Shown here piece by piece: positions 43,485 through 53,071 of a stretch of 64,000 nt of DNA (position 1 is its first letter; every line of letters starts with the position of its first letter). Under the pieces are notes generated by a model. The model worked only from the letters and a program-made list of their open reading frames with translations. It searched no databases and was not told where the DNA came from. The translations under genes and the position numbers were made by a program. This DNA comes from Planctomycetes bacterium B3_Pla (lineage in GTDB: Bacteria > Planctomycetota > Phycisphaerae > Sedimentisphaerales > Anaerobacaceae): contig NJBM01000012.1 in NCBI GenBank assembly GCA_005223045.1, forward strand, positions 124,001-188,000. Reading direction: 5' to 3'.

Positions 43485-45889
43485 GATTCTTTGCTTCCTG
43501 ATAAGAAGAAACGAGTAAGGGATGGTAGCACAATGAGAGCACATAACAGCGATGGGATAATTCCGGCAGCAACAGTTATCCCAATAGAATTCATAGCCGG
43601 ATGACGAGCCGCCATCAGCGATCCGAAACCGACAAATGTGGTCAAGCCCGAAACAAGCACAGCATTGCATACCGCGTAATCGGTAGTCTTTTCACAGGTA
43701 GAAACAATAAATATGCCGTAATCAACCGCCAAGCCGATGACAAGAATTGTTGCTACCATGTTAAAAATATTGAATCTGATACCGCACGTGGTCATGATAG
43801 CCAGCATGATAATAATCCCGCTCAATACAGGCAAAAATGCCAGCATGAGCTTCTTAATATTGCGAAACAGGGCAAACAACAACACGATAACAAGTACGAT
43901 AGCCCCGACAAAAAACCGGACAAAATCTTTCACTGTTTCGCGATTCAGTTGCTCGCTGAATTGCCGGTTGGATACAATTCTGATATCCAGATCCATTTTG
44001 TCCAAAGACGCCGTAATCAAATCATCGTCCGGCACAAAAGTGAGGACCGCGGATTGGCCGTTTTTTAATTCGGTTACAAAAGGTGAAACCAGTTTATCAT
44101 TGCATTCCCGCTCAAATTCCGCCAGCGTGAAAGAACTGCGAGGTCGGTCCAGCCATTGCAAAAAAGGTTCGAAAGCCAAAGCATTAAAGTCGTATTGTGA
44201 GCCTTGCCGCTCCAGTTCGGCGCGAAGTGCCGCTTTCTGGCCCAAATCATGCCAAAAGGCACTCCACCGACTAAGATTCTCTTGCTGCGTTTGCTGAGAT
44301 GGAATCAAAGGAGCCAGGCTTAAGAACTTGACATCCGGCATTTCCTTGCTGATCTGCTGAAAAAGAAGATCGTTCTTCTGCAGCGCTTTTTCAGGACTGT
44401 CGGCAGCGCATAAAACGAATGCCTGTTCTCTTACACCCCCCCACGTGTCTTTAATAATCTGCTCGTCCTGCAAAATATCTTTTGGGATCATACCGATGCT
44501 TCGAAGATTGCCGTCAAACTTGACACGTGCAGCAGGGATAATACCGATCAATATCACCGACAACCATAACAACCACCAGAAAGTCTTGGTGCGAGGCAAC
44601 GACAGCTTTGCCAAAGCCACTACCGGCCGGGCCGGCATCAAATGAGGCATGACAAACAAAGCAAGCAACAGTGCCGCAAGTATCCCTGCGATGGAAAACA
44701 CCGCAAGCTGCCTCTGGCCGGGCAACGCAGAGAACAACAGCACGGCAAAAACTCCTATGGTCGTCAGAGCACAAAATGATAATGGCCCGGCCAAACCGGC
44801 CAATATACGACGAGCATTTTTATGTTCTTCCTGGAATCCATAAAAGACATGCAATCCAAAGTCTGCCGATATTCCCAGTAAGACGGCCCCGAAACCAATC
44901 GTAATTGCCGATACCTTCGGGAAAAAGTATCCCGTTGCACTTGTTCCAATCAGAAGAGCTCCTAAAGGTATCAAGAAAACAAATAAGGCCCGCCAGGTAC
45001 GCAGGAATATCGCGAATAATAAAAGCAAGCCTGTAATAGAAATAAGGAGTACACGCCAGAGATCGGTCTGAATTGTACTGGCATTGGCGACTGTGTAACG
45101 ATGTCCGCATATCACCCGGTATCGAATCCCCGGCAGAGTGTGTTCGCCAAGAACCTTGTATAAGTAATTCAGCATGTCCCGGCTACTGCCAAAATCAGTG
45201 ATCGCGATCGGGGTTTCAACAATAATAAGCAAATGCTTATGGTCTTTTGATATGAAATAATCCTCGTCGGCGGAAATATTGGACACGAGGCTAAGAAGCT
45301 TTAGTTTGTCCAGCAAGAGCTCCCTGAAGGCCAGTGGATCCTGCAGGATCAGCTTCCTTAGCACCACGCTATCCGGTGAATACAGGATCTTAACATTTTC
45401 CTGTAGCTGACGGCGAATAGCATCGGGACTTATTTGATCATGCAAACGTTCGATATCGGACTCGCCAAGAAGGCAAGGAAGGCTATCATACATCCAGTTG
45501 AATAGTGTAAGCTTCTGCGATTGCGTGATGCCACTGACGACCTGCACAAAATACGGCGGCTTCAACAACTCCGTGATTTTGTCCGCAGTTTGGATTAAGA
45601 GGTCGGCGGAACTCTCCTGCCGAGCAGATATTTGGTTGCGATCACCCGACACTTCCAGGGAAATGAGAATATTACGAGCGAAAGGAGCATAACTGAATAG
45701 CTCGAAATCTTCCTGGAAACGCATGTTCTTATCAGGAAGCATTGATTTTATGTCATGGCTGAGCGGAATATTAAGAACATACAATCCAGCTATCGACAAA
45801 ATCAATATGACGAAACCGGCAAGGAGCCACGTGTGCTTTTGCCAGAAGTTGTACGCAGAGACAACAAAGTTGGAGTAGGGGCGATCCAC
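43481..45889 (-). CDS. MMPL/RND-family lipid exporter
   Basis: 802 residues in two homologous halves, each with one membrane span, a large exported loop and a five- to six-span bundle: 'SIAGLYVLNIPLSHDIKSMLP' at the start, 'VLLGISADFGLHVFYGFQ' in the middle, and 'ILVIGLAVDYGIFIV' near the end, the D-Y proton-relay positions of the family. ApeM is the counterpart in known APE clusters and carries the product to the outer leaflet. It begins with GTG at 45889 and overlaps the dehydratase gene. Confidence 0.87.
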   Translation of the reverse strand: MDRPYSNFVVSAYNFWQKHTWLLAGFVILILSIAGLYVLNIPLSHDIKSMLPDKNMRFQEDFELFSYAPFARNILISLEVSGDRNQISARQESSADLLIQTADKITELLKPPYFVQVVSGITQSQKLTLFNWMYDSLPCLLGESDIERLHDQISPDAIRRQLQENVKILYSPDSVVLRKLILQDPLAFRELLLDKLKLLSLVSNISADEDYFISKDHKHLLIIVETPIAITDFGSSRDMLNYLYKVLGEHTLPGIRYRVICGHRYTVANASTIQTDLWRVLLISITGLLLLFAIFLRTWRALFVFLIPLGALLIGTSATGYFFPKVSAITIGFGAVLLGISADFGLHVFYGFQEEHKNARRILAGLAGPLSFCALTTIGVFAVLLFSALPGQRQLAVFSIAGILAALLLALFVMPHLMPARPVVALAKLSLPRTKTFWWLLWLSVILIGIIPAARVKFDGNLRSIGMIPKDILQDEQIIKDTWGGVREQAFVLCAADSPEKALQKNDLLFQQISKEMPDVKFLSLAPLIPSQQTQQENLSRWSAFWHDLGQKAALRAELERQGSQYDFNALAFEPFLQWLDRPRSSFTLAEFERECNDKLVSPFVTELKNGQSAVLTFVPDDDLITASLDKMDLDIRIVSNRQFSEQLNRETVKDFVRFFVGAIVLVIVLLFALFRNIKKLMLAFLPVLSGIIIMLAIMTTCGIRFNIFNMVATILVIGLAVDYGIFIVSTCEKTTDYAVCNAVLVSGLTTFVGFGSLMAARHPAMNSIGITVAAGIIPSLLCALIVLPSLTRFFLSGSKES

Positions 45890-45905
45890 GGCAAAAAGAA
45901 CGGGG

Positions 45906-46346
45906 CTAAGCCTGTCGAGTATTCTCCGAGCTGATCCAGATTTTCAATGTTGCTTTCATAAGCAAGGTGTCGTCATGCCATACTTCTCCGGCAGCAAGAT
46001 GAAATTGTTCAAAAGCTTCCTCTGATACCACCTTAATGAGCAGATCCTGCCTTGCATACGCATCGCCGTAATAAACAGCATTCGAGATCCCAACCAGATA
46101 CCCCTGGGAAGAATCAATACCGTCTGCCAAATCTTCATACCCTTTCGAGGCCGCGTAAGTTTGGGCTATCAACTCAAGTAATGCCAACCGCTCGATCGTT
46201 CCTTTGCGATCAATCACAAAGGGACAGTCCGCAGGGAAACGGGCCGATGCGCTGCCCGATTTCCCATCGGACGCATTTAGACGGTCTATCAAACGCATCG
46301 GCTTACGGTGAGGAATAAGCATTTCAGCATCAAGTGGTAATTCCAT
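45906..46346 (-). CDS. ApeP-like hotdog dehydratase
   Basis: 146 residues with 'DAEMLIPHRKPMRLIDRL', the starting motif of ApeP/FabA-like hotdog dehydratases, and 'RLALLELIAQTYAASKGYED' as the central helix. Its single catalytic His (H13) would complement an acidic residue in the ApeI-like partner. The stop of the ammonia-lyase shares one base with its start (TAATG). Confidence 0.8.
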   Translation of the reverse strand: MELPLDAEMLIPHRKPMRLIDRLNASDGKSGSASARFPADCPFVIDRKGTIERLALLELIAQTYAASKGYEDLADGIDSSQGYLVGISNAVYYGDAYARQDLLIKVVSEEAFEQFHLAAGEVWHDDTLLMKATLKIWISSENTRQA

Positions 46347-47947
46347 TACTTTGAGTCCTTCCAGTAAATACTTAAATCATCAAATAGTTGACTGGAAAAC
46401 AGCAATTTCCTGAATATCACAAGATCGTCATGGAATATACGTTTATCATCATAAACCTGAAAGTGTTCCTTTAAAGTTTTATAGATCCTTCCGGTGGCAT
46501 GACCGAGTTTATCTGCATTACGGAATGAAAAAGCCTGTAGATCTGCCAGGATTTCCAGTGTTAACACATGCTTTGCATTACTGACAGACCGATATGCTTT
46601 CCTTGCCGCTACAGTCCCCATGCTTACTACGTCCTGATTTGAAGCGTTACATGGTATTGACTGCGTTCCGACGGGATTTGCGATTTGCCTGTTTTCGGCT
46701 GTAGTTGACGTAGCCAAATACTGAGCTCCGACAAATCCCATATTAATTCCAGGCGTTCCGCAGATGAGATGTTCAGGTAAACCTTCGTTCAGGTTCTTGT
46801 CCAGCAATTTATTGATGCGCCTTTCCGAAAGATTGCACATCAAGACCACCGCCATACATAATGAGTCCATGGCAAAGGCGACACTTTGGCCGTGGAAATT
46901 TCCTCCGTGAATAACTTTTCTTTTCTCCGGGATTACTACAGGATTGTCGTTGGATGAATTGGCTTCACATTCGATCGTTTTGACTCCCTGTTCGACGGCT
47001 TCGTAAACGGGAGCCAGGATCTGCGGCGTACACCGAATCGAATAGACTTCCTGCACGTTGATACTGGTTTCGTACACCACTCCATCCGTTGCTTCCTTGC
47101 GAATCAACTCATGCATATTTTCACGCAGCGTGATGTTGTCCGATCCGCGATACAGATCTCGAATGATCTGAGCGATTTGAAGTTGCCCGGGATGAGGCTT
47201 AACGAGATGCAGGTCTTCGTCAAACGCATCGTCGATCCCGCCGAATATCTCCATAGCGAACGCAGCCGTAACGCAGCTTAAACGCAGGAGTTTGCGAGCG
47301 CCAAACAGCACAAATCCGGCCAAAGCGGTCATTACGCTGGTCCCATTTATCAATGCGATACCTTCTTTAAAGGTAAGCTGCAAAGGTTGCAGTTCGGCAG
47401 CGTCAAGGGCATCCTTCGCAGCCGTAAGCTGCCCTCGAAAGAACACATTGCCTTCGCCAATAACGGCCAACGCCATGTGAGCCAGGTGAACAAGATCTCC
47501 GGATGCTCCCACACTGCCGTTACTTGGAATATAAGGTGCTATTCCACAATTAATCATTTCCTTGAGCAGTTCCAACAGCTTAACTCGTACGGCACTATAA
47601 CCCTTAACAAGACAATTAAGCCTTACAGCCAATGTGGCCAGAGCAATATAGTATTGTAAAGGCTCCCCTAATCCGGCAGCATGACTGCGAATAAGATTCA
47701 ATTGCAACGTCGTAAACTCATTTTCATCGATGATCTTATTACACATGGGGCCAAAAGACGTGTTTACGCCATAGATTATACGTTTTTTCTCAATTTCATC
47801 CGAGAGAAAAGCCCGACTCCGGCGGCAGCGTTCCAAAGCCAAATCGTCGAGCGCAACGCGTTTATCACCTATACCAATAGCCACGATATCTTCAATTGTG
47901 AGGTCATTCCCATTTAGGGTAACAGTTGGTCTATTGTCTTTCTTCAT
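46346..47947 (-). CDS. Aromatic amino acid ammonia-lyase (HAL/TAL/PAL family, MIO type)
   Basis: 533 residues, the family length. A148-S149-G150 in 'SNGSVGASGDLVHLAHM' form the MIO electrophile. 'GVNTSFGPMCNK' supplies the catalytic Tyr/Gly loop region, and the C-terminal half has 'DNPVVIPE' and 'HGGNFHGQSVAFAMD'. The substrate-selectivity pair near residue 88 is S88-H89 ('LIRSHAAG'), which is the histidine-lyase type; tyrosine lyases usually have His-Leu and phenylalanine lyases Phe-Leu at this place. In a polyene operon a cinnamic or coumaric acid starter is expected, so the substrate is uncertain. Deamination would supply the aryl starter. Confidence 0.85.
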   Translation of the reverse strand: MKKDNRPTVTLNGNDLTIEDIVAIGIGDKRVALDDLALERCRRSRAFLSDEIEKKRIIYGVNTSFGPMCNKIIDENEFTTLQLNLIRSHAAGLGEPLQYYIALATLAVRLNCLVKGYSAVRVKLLELLKEMINCGIAPYIPSNGSVGASGDLVHLAHMALAVIGEGNVFFRGQLTAAKDALDAAELQPLQLTFKEGIALINGTSVMTALAGFVLFGARKLLRLSCVTAAFAMEIFGGIDDAFDEDLHLVKPHPGQLQIAQIIRDLYRGSDNITLRENMHELIRKEATDGVVYETSINVQEVYSIRCTPQILAPVYEAVEQGVKTIECEANSSNDNPVVIPEKRKVIHGGNFHGQSVAFAMDSLCMAVVLMCNLSERRINKLLDKNLNEGLPEHLICGTPGINMGFVGAQYLATSTTAENRQIANPVGTQSIPCNASNQDVVSMGTVAARKAYRSVSNAKHVLTLEILADLQAFSFRNADKLGHATGRIYKTLKEHFQVYDDKRIFHDDLVIFRKLLFSSQLFDDLSIYWKDSK

Positions 47948-47984
47948 GGTGGATCGAGTTCTAATTGCAAAGAATGGTCAATAC

Positions 47985-49283
47985 TTAGTTGTTACGGTAG
48001 TCAAAGAACGTTGTCTCTTTTCGTTTCCCTTCCTGAATAGTTCGTGCAGCTACATTCGCCGCTGTTTCCACAACGACTTCCGGTTTGACTCGAATGTATG
48101 CGCGAATTTTCTCTGCGATCGAGTCGGCAGAAAGACAATGAGCATCCTCTATTCCTACAACAACCCGAACTCTCTCGGAAAGCTCATATTCCCCATATAC
48201 CTCCAGATAATAATTCTTTACTTCCGGAATATCCTGCAGAACCAAGAAGATCGCGCCGGGATAAACCATGGTCCCGCGAATCTTCATCTTTTGTTGCTTG
48301 CGGCCTATGATCGGCCCTAAACGATATGTGTTTCTTCCACATGGACACGGATCGGTATAATAAGCACCGATGTCACCTGTACAATAACGCAACAGCGGCA
48401 TCCCGGTCACCTGCAACGGAGTAGCAATAACCTCTCCCGGTTGTCCCGGCGGAACAGGCTTGCCATTTTCATCAACAATCTCTACGGCAATAAGTTCCGG
48501 ATGAAAATGCCCTCCGCGTCCATAACTACATTCGGTAAAAGACGTGGCAATTTCCGTGCCGGCATACGTACCGACAACATCACAATTCCATATCTTTCGC
48601 AATTTTTCGCCAAGGGTGGAATGTTCCAAATCAACCTTTCTTATCGGCTCGCCAATACAGATCAGCAACCGAACTCCAAGCTGCGCCGGATCCTGGCCGG
48701 ACTGTTGAATGGCCTCTGCCATCAGTAATGCCTGAGACGGCACACAAATAATGACGGAAGGGCGATATAGCAACGCAGATTGAATTAGAATAGCAGGATT
48801 TCCGGAGCCTGTTCTCACTGCCGCGGCTCCGATACGCCGCACCCCCTCAAAATAGGCCAGGCCCGCCATGAAACATCTTCCCAGTGCACAAGCGATCATA
48901 GTTCGATCATTTTCAGTCACCCCGGCGGCACGAAGAGATATGGCCTCGTTATAACCCACCCGTTCCAGATCGGAAGCCGTTTGGAACATAATCAGCGGTT
49001 TGCCCGTAGTGCCCGAAGTTTGACATATATCTACAATATCCTGCTCCGGCACGCACAAGAAATCCTCCGCATATTCTTCCAGATGCTCTTTCAAGGTTAA
49101 AGGCAGCAAATGTAAATCGTCTTTTGCTTTAATATGTTCCGGCTTCAAGCCACTTTTTTCAAATAGCCTGCGATAATAAGGAGAATGCTCATAACAGTAT
49201 TGTACATGCTCTCTGAGCAACTGATTATTGAACTGCTCGATAGTTTCGATTGATTGAAATTCAATTGAATGATCTGTTCGCAT
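47985..49283 (-). CDS. AMP-forming aryl-acid ligase (PaaK/ApeH-like)
   Basis: 432 residues, the short PaaK-type adenylate-forming enzyme. 'VDICQTSGTTGKPLIMFQTASD' is the ATP-binding loop, 'GTYAGTEIATSFTECSYGRGGH' the central motif, 'RYCTGDIGAYYTD' the hinge, and 'GRKQQKMKIRGTMVYPGAIFL' the C-terminal lysine region. It would activate the aryl-acrylic acid made by the ammonia-lyase as an adenylate and load it on an ACP or CoA. No ACP domain is fused. It ends 5 bases after the PlsC-like gene start region. Confidence 0.85.
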   Translation of the reverse strand: MRTDHSIEFQSIETIEQFNNQLLREHVQYCYEHSPYYRRLFEKSGLKPEHIKAKDDLHLLPLTLKEHLEEYAEDFLCVPEQDIVDICQTSGTTGKPLIMFQTASDLERVGYNEAISLRAAGVTENDRTMIACALGRCFMAGLAYFEGVRRIGAAAVRTGSGNPAILIQSALLYRPSVIICVPSQALLMAEAIQQSGQDPAQLGVRLLICIGEPIRKVDLEHSTLGEKLRKIWNCDVVGTYAGTEIATSFTECSYGRGGHFHPELIAVEIVDENGKPVPPGQPGEVIATPLQVTGMPLLRYCTGDIGAYYTDPCPCGRNTYRLGPIIGRKQQKMKIRGTMVYPGAIFLVLQDIPEVKNYYLEVYGEYELSERVRVVVGIEDAHCLSADSIAEKIRAYIRVKPEVVVETAANVAARTIQEGKRKETTFFDYRNN

Positions 49284-49288
49284 TTGCC

Positions 49289-50050
49289 TTAATTGCTTTC
49301 CAGTTGTTCAATCGCGTCGATCATTTGCTTCTGCACATGTTTGCGCATTTCAATATGAGCCGTCTCGCCGTGATACGGATCCGGCAACACCGGCTCGAGC
49401 ATTTGCATCTTTATTCGGGCCGGCTTTATCCACCATCGTTTAGGTGGTAACAGCGTCTGTGTTCCCGTAGTGCATAGAGGTAGAATTGGCACCTTCAATT
49501 GAACGGCCAGCTTAAATGCTCCGGAATGAAACCGTCCTGGTTTTCCTGTTCGCGAGCGATGTCCCTCGGGGAATATGATCAGATAGCGCCCACCCCGGGT
49601 CACTCGTTCGGCGTCAGTCAGAATCTCCTCCCAGGGTGAGCTTTCCAGATCAAGATACTCTGCCATACGCATAAAAAGAGAATACCAGAACATCTTGAAC
49701 GGCCAGGATCGAAGACAAACGTGGGCATCATAACAAGGCAACATGCTTAGCATATACGTGTCAAAAAATGAATTATGGTTCATGATAATAATTCCGGGAC
49801 GAGGTAGATTTTCCAGTCGCATATCTTTGCACTCAAGCCGGACGAACGGACGAAATATTAAAATGCAGCCACGCCCATATATCCAAATGAAAAGACGCAT
49901 GACTTTTGCTCTTGGCCACCCTGTAATGAGCTGCCAAACCAACAGAGCCGGGAATGTGATCAACGAACCAATTAAAGTCCATATAATGAGTAAGGGATAC
50001 ACCCATAAATTCATCAGGACGACAACGATCAGATTGAATATACGAGCCAA
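49289..50050 (-). CDS. 1-acylglycerol-phosphate-type acyltransferase (PlsC family)
   Basis: 253 residues. Two N-terminal membrane spans ('LIVVVLMNLWVYPLLIIW', 'LITFPALLVWQL'). The H-x4-D motif is 'NHNSFFDTYML' and the acceptor-binding motif 'FPEGHRSRTGKPGRFHSGAFK'. It would transfer an acyl or polyene chain to a glycerolipid. ApeD/ApeJ play equivalent roles in known systems. One of two acyltransferases in the operon. Confidence 0.87.
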   Translation of the reverse strand: MARIFNLIVVVLMNLWVYPLLIIWTLIGSLITFPALLVWQLITGWPRAKVMRLFIWIYGRGCILIFRPFVRLECKDMRLENLPRPGIIIMNHNSFFDTYMLSMLPCYDAHVCLRSWPFKMFWYSLFMRMAEYLDLESSPWEEILTDAERVTRGGRYLIIFPEGHRSRTGKPGRFHSGAFKLAVQLKVPILPLCTTGTQTLLPPKRWWIKPARIKMQMLEPVLPDPYHGETAHIEMRKHVQKQMIDAIEQLESN

Positions 50051-50110
50051 AATCAGTATTTCGCTAACATAAAAGTCAACTCAGAAGTGTCGCAGCGGAT
50101 ATGAATCCTG

Positions 50111-50377
50111 TCACTTGCCCTCCGCTTCCAACTCTCTTTTCTTTTCCAGGACCAGTTTATGCAGATCTCCGAGAGTATTGATTTGCCTTACTTTAGGCTC
50201 GTCCCGCAGCTTCACTCCAAACGCATTTTGCAAAACCACAACCAGATCCACAAAATCCAGGCTGTCCATCCCCAGGTTATTGACTAAATGTGCATCGGGC
50301 GTCATCATGTCCGGATCGAATTCGAACTCTTTAATCATATTATCATTAATTATATTTATGATTTCCGTATCAGTCAT
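50111..50377 (-). CDS. Acyl carrier protein
   Basis: 88 residues from the ATG at 50377 (AGGAGAG 6 bases before). S39 in 'NLGMDSLDFVDLVV' is the phosphopantetheine site. The C-terminus is unusually charged ('LEKKRELEAEGK'). It overlaps the ketosynthase gene upstream by 8 bases. A longer frame to 50416 is a shadow of that gene. Confidence 0.9.
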   Translation of the reverse strand: MTDTEIINIINDNMIKEFEFDPDMMTPDAHLVNNLGMDSLDFVDLVVVLQNAFGVKLRDEPKVRQINTLGDLHKLVLEKKRELEAEGK

Positions 50378-51605
50378 TACGATCTCTCCTGATAAGTAGA
50401 GCTGAGTTGATCCCACCTAAAGCAAAACTGTTTTTGAGAATAATGTTAATTTCAATCTTCCTTGGCATAATGATAAAATCTATTACATTGCACTCCGGAT
50501 CCGGCGTAACCAGGTTGCGCGTAGGTATTAGAATATTATAGTGCATCATCTGTATCGAGGCAATTAGTTCCATTGCCCCACTTGCCGCCATTGTATGACC
50601 CAGATGGCCTTTGAGGCTGCTGACAGGGGCTTTATCCCCCATAACCGCACCGATCGCCTGTGCTTCCGCAATATCACCTTGAATTGTCGCCGTCGCATGG
50701 GCATTCACATAATCAACCTCCTCCGCATGTACTCCGGCCTGGTTCATAGAGCATTCCATGCAGTCCGCTATCGTTTGACTGTCCGGATTTGCGATGTTTT
50801 CCGGGGCGGAGAAGGTCGCAAACCCAATGATTTCAGCCAGAATATCTGCGTTTCGTCTGCGGGCATACTCCATCTCCTCCAGGATCAGAATACCGGCCCC
50901 CTCGGCACAGACCACTCCATCGCGATTGATATCAAATGGACGCGGGGTTTGCTGCGGGTCGTTATTATATTGACAGGAAGCAGCATTCATAATATCAAAA
51001 ACTGCCGGCGCCAGACAATGATGTTCATCTGAGCCACCGCAAATCATCATGTTCTGGTTTCCGGCAGCGATCATTTCGAAGGCCAGTCCGACCGCCAGGT
51101 TACTCGAAGCACATGCGGCCGAAGGAGAGATAATTCGGCCCGTAATACCGAGCGCCTGCGCAGTATTGGCCGCACAGGAATGATTCATCGTTTTGAAGAA
51201 CATGGTGGACTTGATGTTTTCGATAGAACCGCTGCGATTCAATTCCTGAAAGAAGGCTTCGCTTTCTGAGGTGCTTCCCATTGTCGAAGCCAGGCATAAC
51301 CCTGTTCCTCGATCTGTTATTCGGTCCTCCGACAAACCCGCCATCGCCGTGGCTTCCAACGCCGCAATAGTGGAATACACCGACATAGGCGACATGAAGC
51401 GTCGCTTTTTTCGGGGAATGACACTGGCATCAACGGCAGGCACAAGTGCTGCTATACTACTGCGTAAACCACCCAATTTCTGCATTTCAGGCACTATTCT
51501 TACGGCAGAATCCCCCCCCAGAAGATGCTCCCAGAGGCACTTAACCCCTGGACCGAACGGAGAAACCGTGCCCATTCCTGTAATAACGACCCGTCTCTTG
51601 CCCAT
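50370..51605 (-). CDS. 3-oxoacyl-ACP synthase (FabF-like ketosynthase)
   Basis: 411 residues with C165 in 'SPSAACASSNL', H303 in 'VNAHATATI' and H337 in 'KGHLGHTMAASG', complete. The sequence is closest to FabF-type enzymes. It shares a base with the stop of the flavoenzyme gene (TAATG) and overlaps the ACP gene downstream. Confidence 0.88.
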   Translation of the reverse strand: MGKRRVVITGMGTVSPFGPGVKCLWEHLLGGDSAVRIVPEMQKLGGLRSSIAALVPAVDASVIPRKKRRFMSPMSVYSTIAALEATAMAGLSEDRITDRGTGLCLASTMGSTSESEAFFQELNRSGSIENIKSTMFFKTMNHSCAANTAQALGITGRIISPSAACASSNLAVGLAFEMIAAGNQNMMICGGSDEHHCLAPAVFDIMNAASCQYNNDPQQTPRPFDINRDGVVCAEGAGILILEEMEYARRRNADILAEIIGFATFSAPENIANPDSQTIADCMECSMNQAGVHAEEVDYVNAHATATIQGDIAEAQAIGAVMGDKAPVSSLKGHLGHTMAASGAMELIASIQMMHYNILIPTRNLVTPDPECNVIDFIIMPRKIEINIILKNSFALGGINSALLIRRDRND

Positions 51606-53071
51606 TATTGCATTGTTTCTCTGTAGTCTTCCCCGGTTATGGCCGCCGCGCTCAAAAAACCCGACAACATAGCTCCCATCAATCCCGCCGCCACGATCGC
51701 CTGCCCCGATAAATACAATCCCTTGATCCTGGTGCGAGACATAAACGGCATGTCGGTTACTTTGTGCTTGGCTCCGTATAAACAGCCGCTTGGCGCATTC
51801 ATATAATCACGAAACGTTAGAGGGCTGGCCACGTCGATAATTCTCAAGTCTCCCAGAGCATCATTATAGTATTGCTTTACGACACCAACGATTGTATCGG
51901 CAACTCGTTCTTTCCATTGACAATACGCCAAAGGACGTTGTCCTGTTTTGGAACTGCCCCACTGCCCGACATCCTCAAACCGACAGGGACAAATGATCGA
52001 AGTACCTCCAACATGACCGTCCGAAAGGGAATGACTGATGAACATAAAACGGTCTTCAAATCCGCCTTCCAAATCATACATTTCAGGAAAGAGTTTATGT
52101 GCGAGTATCATATTATGAAAATTGTTGTCCAGGCTGGCTTTTTCGCTTACGCAATATATGACGACCGCCGAAGACGTGTCCTCCAGGCCTTGCAGGCGAC
52201 TATGATAAACCGGACGCATACTGCCTTCCGGCAGCATATCGATCAGCATTCGCGGATGGCCTGTAAAAACGCAATCGTCGCATCCAACTACTTCTCCACC
52301 TTCCAGACCGATAGCTTTGATGGTTCTATCGTCGTTTATGAATATCTGATCGACTGTACAATTGGTATATATGTCAACATTATACTTTTGCAGCTCATTT
52401 TCAAAAGCCTGCGCTATGGCATATCCGCCATCAACTACTTGCCGGCTCCGATCGTAATAAGCCCCGACAACCATCGAATGATAGAGCAAAGAAGTCTCTT
52501 CCGGCAGGGATCCATAAAGCAGGGCATGCAAACTTAACAGGGTCTGCAATTCAGGGGATTTGAAATTTTCTCGTAAATACTGCGTTAGAGACAAATGAGC
52601 GTTCTGAAATATAGACGTCGGATCCATTACCACACGAAACAGATCTTCATTGATGGTATCCAAAAAATATTTTATATCTTGCAGAAACCGAGTTATCGCC
52701 TCTTCCTCATCAGGAAAACTCTCGGTAAGCTCCTGCGCTAAATTCTGCAATTTCATCTTGAAGTCAAACTTGAACTCAGGATCAGTGCAGTAGAAACGAT
52801 CACCGACTGTCTTTTTGTCCTCTCCAATCTTTATATGAGACAGTATCCCCAATCTCTCGCAAAGTCTGGTGAGCGGTTCATCCGGTCCGAGCATTCCTGC
52901 ATAATGGAATCCCGTGTCAAAATAAACATTCTCTCTGAAAAATCCCCTGATCGTAGGGGCAATCGCATGGGACTTTTCCAATAGAGCGACTTTTCTGCCG
53001 TTCTGAGCCAAAAGAATAGCGGTCGTAAGACCGGAAACTCCCGCACCAATCACAATAGTATCATATTTCAT
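51605..53071 (-). CDS. FAD-dependent oxidoreductase of the phytoene-desaturase/retinol-saturase family
   Basis: 488 residues. The N-terminal dinucleotide-binding motif is 'VIGAGVSGLTTAILLAQNGRKVALLEK', followed by 'FDTGFHYAGMLG', and the C-terminal FAD site is 'GLYLSGQAIVAAGLMGAMLSG'. Family members desaturate carotenoids or reduce retinol and related polyenes. This enzyme is not part of the minimal APE set; a similar gene together with radical-SAM genes is proposed in ladderane lipid clusters of anammox planctomycetes. It overlaps both flanking ketosynthase genes (11 bases, and 1 base). Confidence 0.85.
   Translation of the reverse strand: MKYDTIVIGAGVSGLTTAILLAQNGRKVALLEKSHAIAPTIRGFFRENVYFDTGFHYAGMLGPDEPLTRLCERLGILSHIKIGEDKKTVGDRFYCTDPEFKFDFKMKLQNLAQELTESFPDEEEAITRFLQDIKYFLDTINEDLFRVVMDPTSIFQNAHLSLTQYLRENFKSPELQTLLSLHALLYGSLPEETSLLYHSMVVGAYYDRSRQVVDGGYAIAQAFENELQKYNVDIYTNCTVDQIFINDDRTIKAIGLEGGEVVGCDDCVFTGHPRMLIDMLPEGSMRPVYHSRLQGLEDTSSAVVIYCVSEKASLDNNFHNMILAHKLFPEMYDLEGGFEDRFMFISHSLSDGHVGGTSIICPCRFEDVGQWGSSKTGQRPLAYCQWKERVADTIVGVVKQYYNDALGDLRIIDVASPLTFRDYMNAPSGCLYGAKHKVTDMPFMSRTRIKGLYLSGQAIVAAGLMGAMLSGFLSAAAITGEDYRETMQ

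Noticed and set aside
43485..43670. N-terminal extension of the ApeI-like dehydratase to 43670.
   Set aside because: It lies wholly inside the transporter gene in another frame; the internal ATG with ATGA coupling gives the normal domain length.
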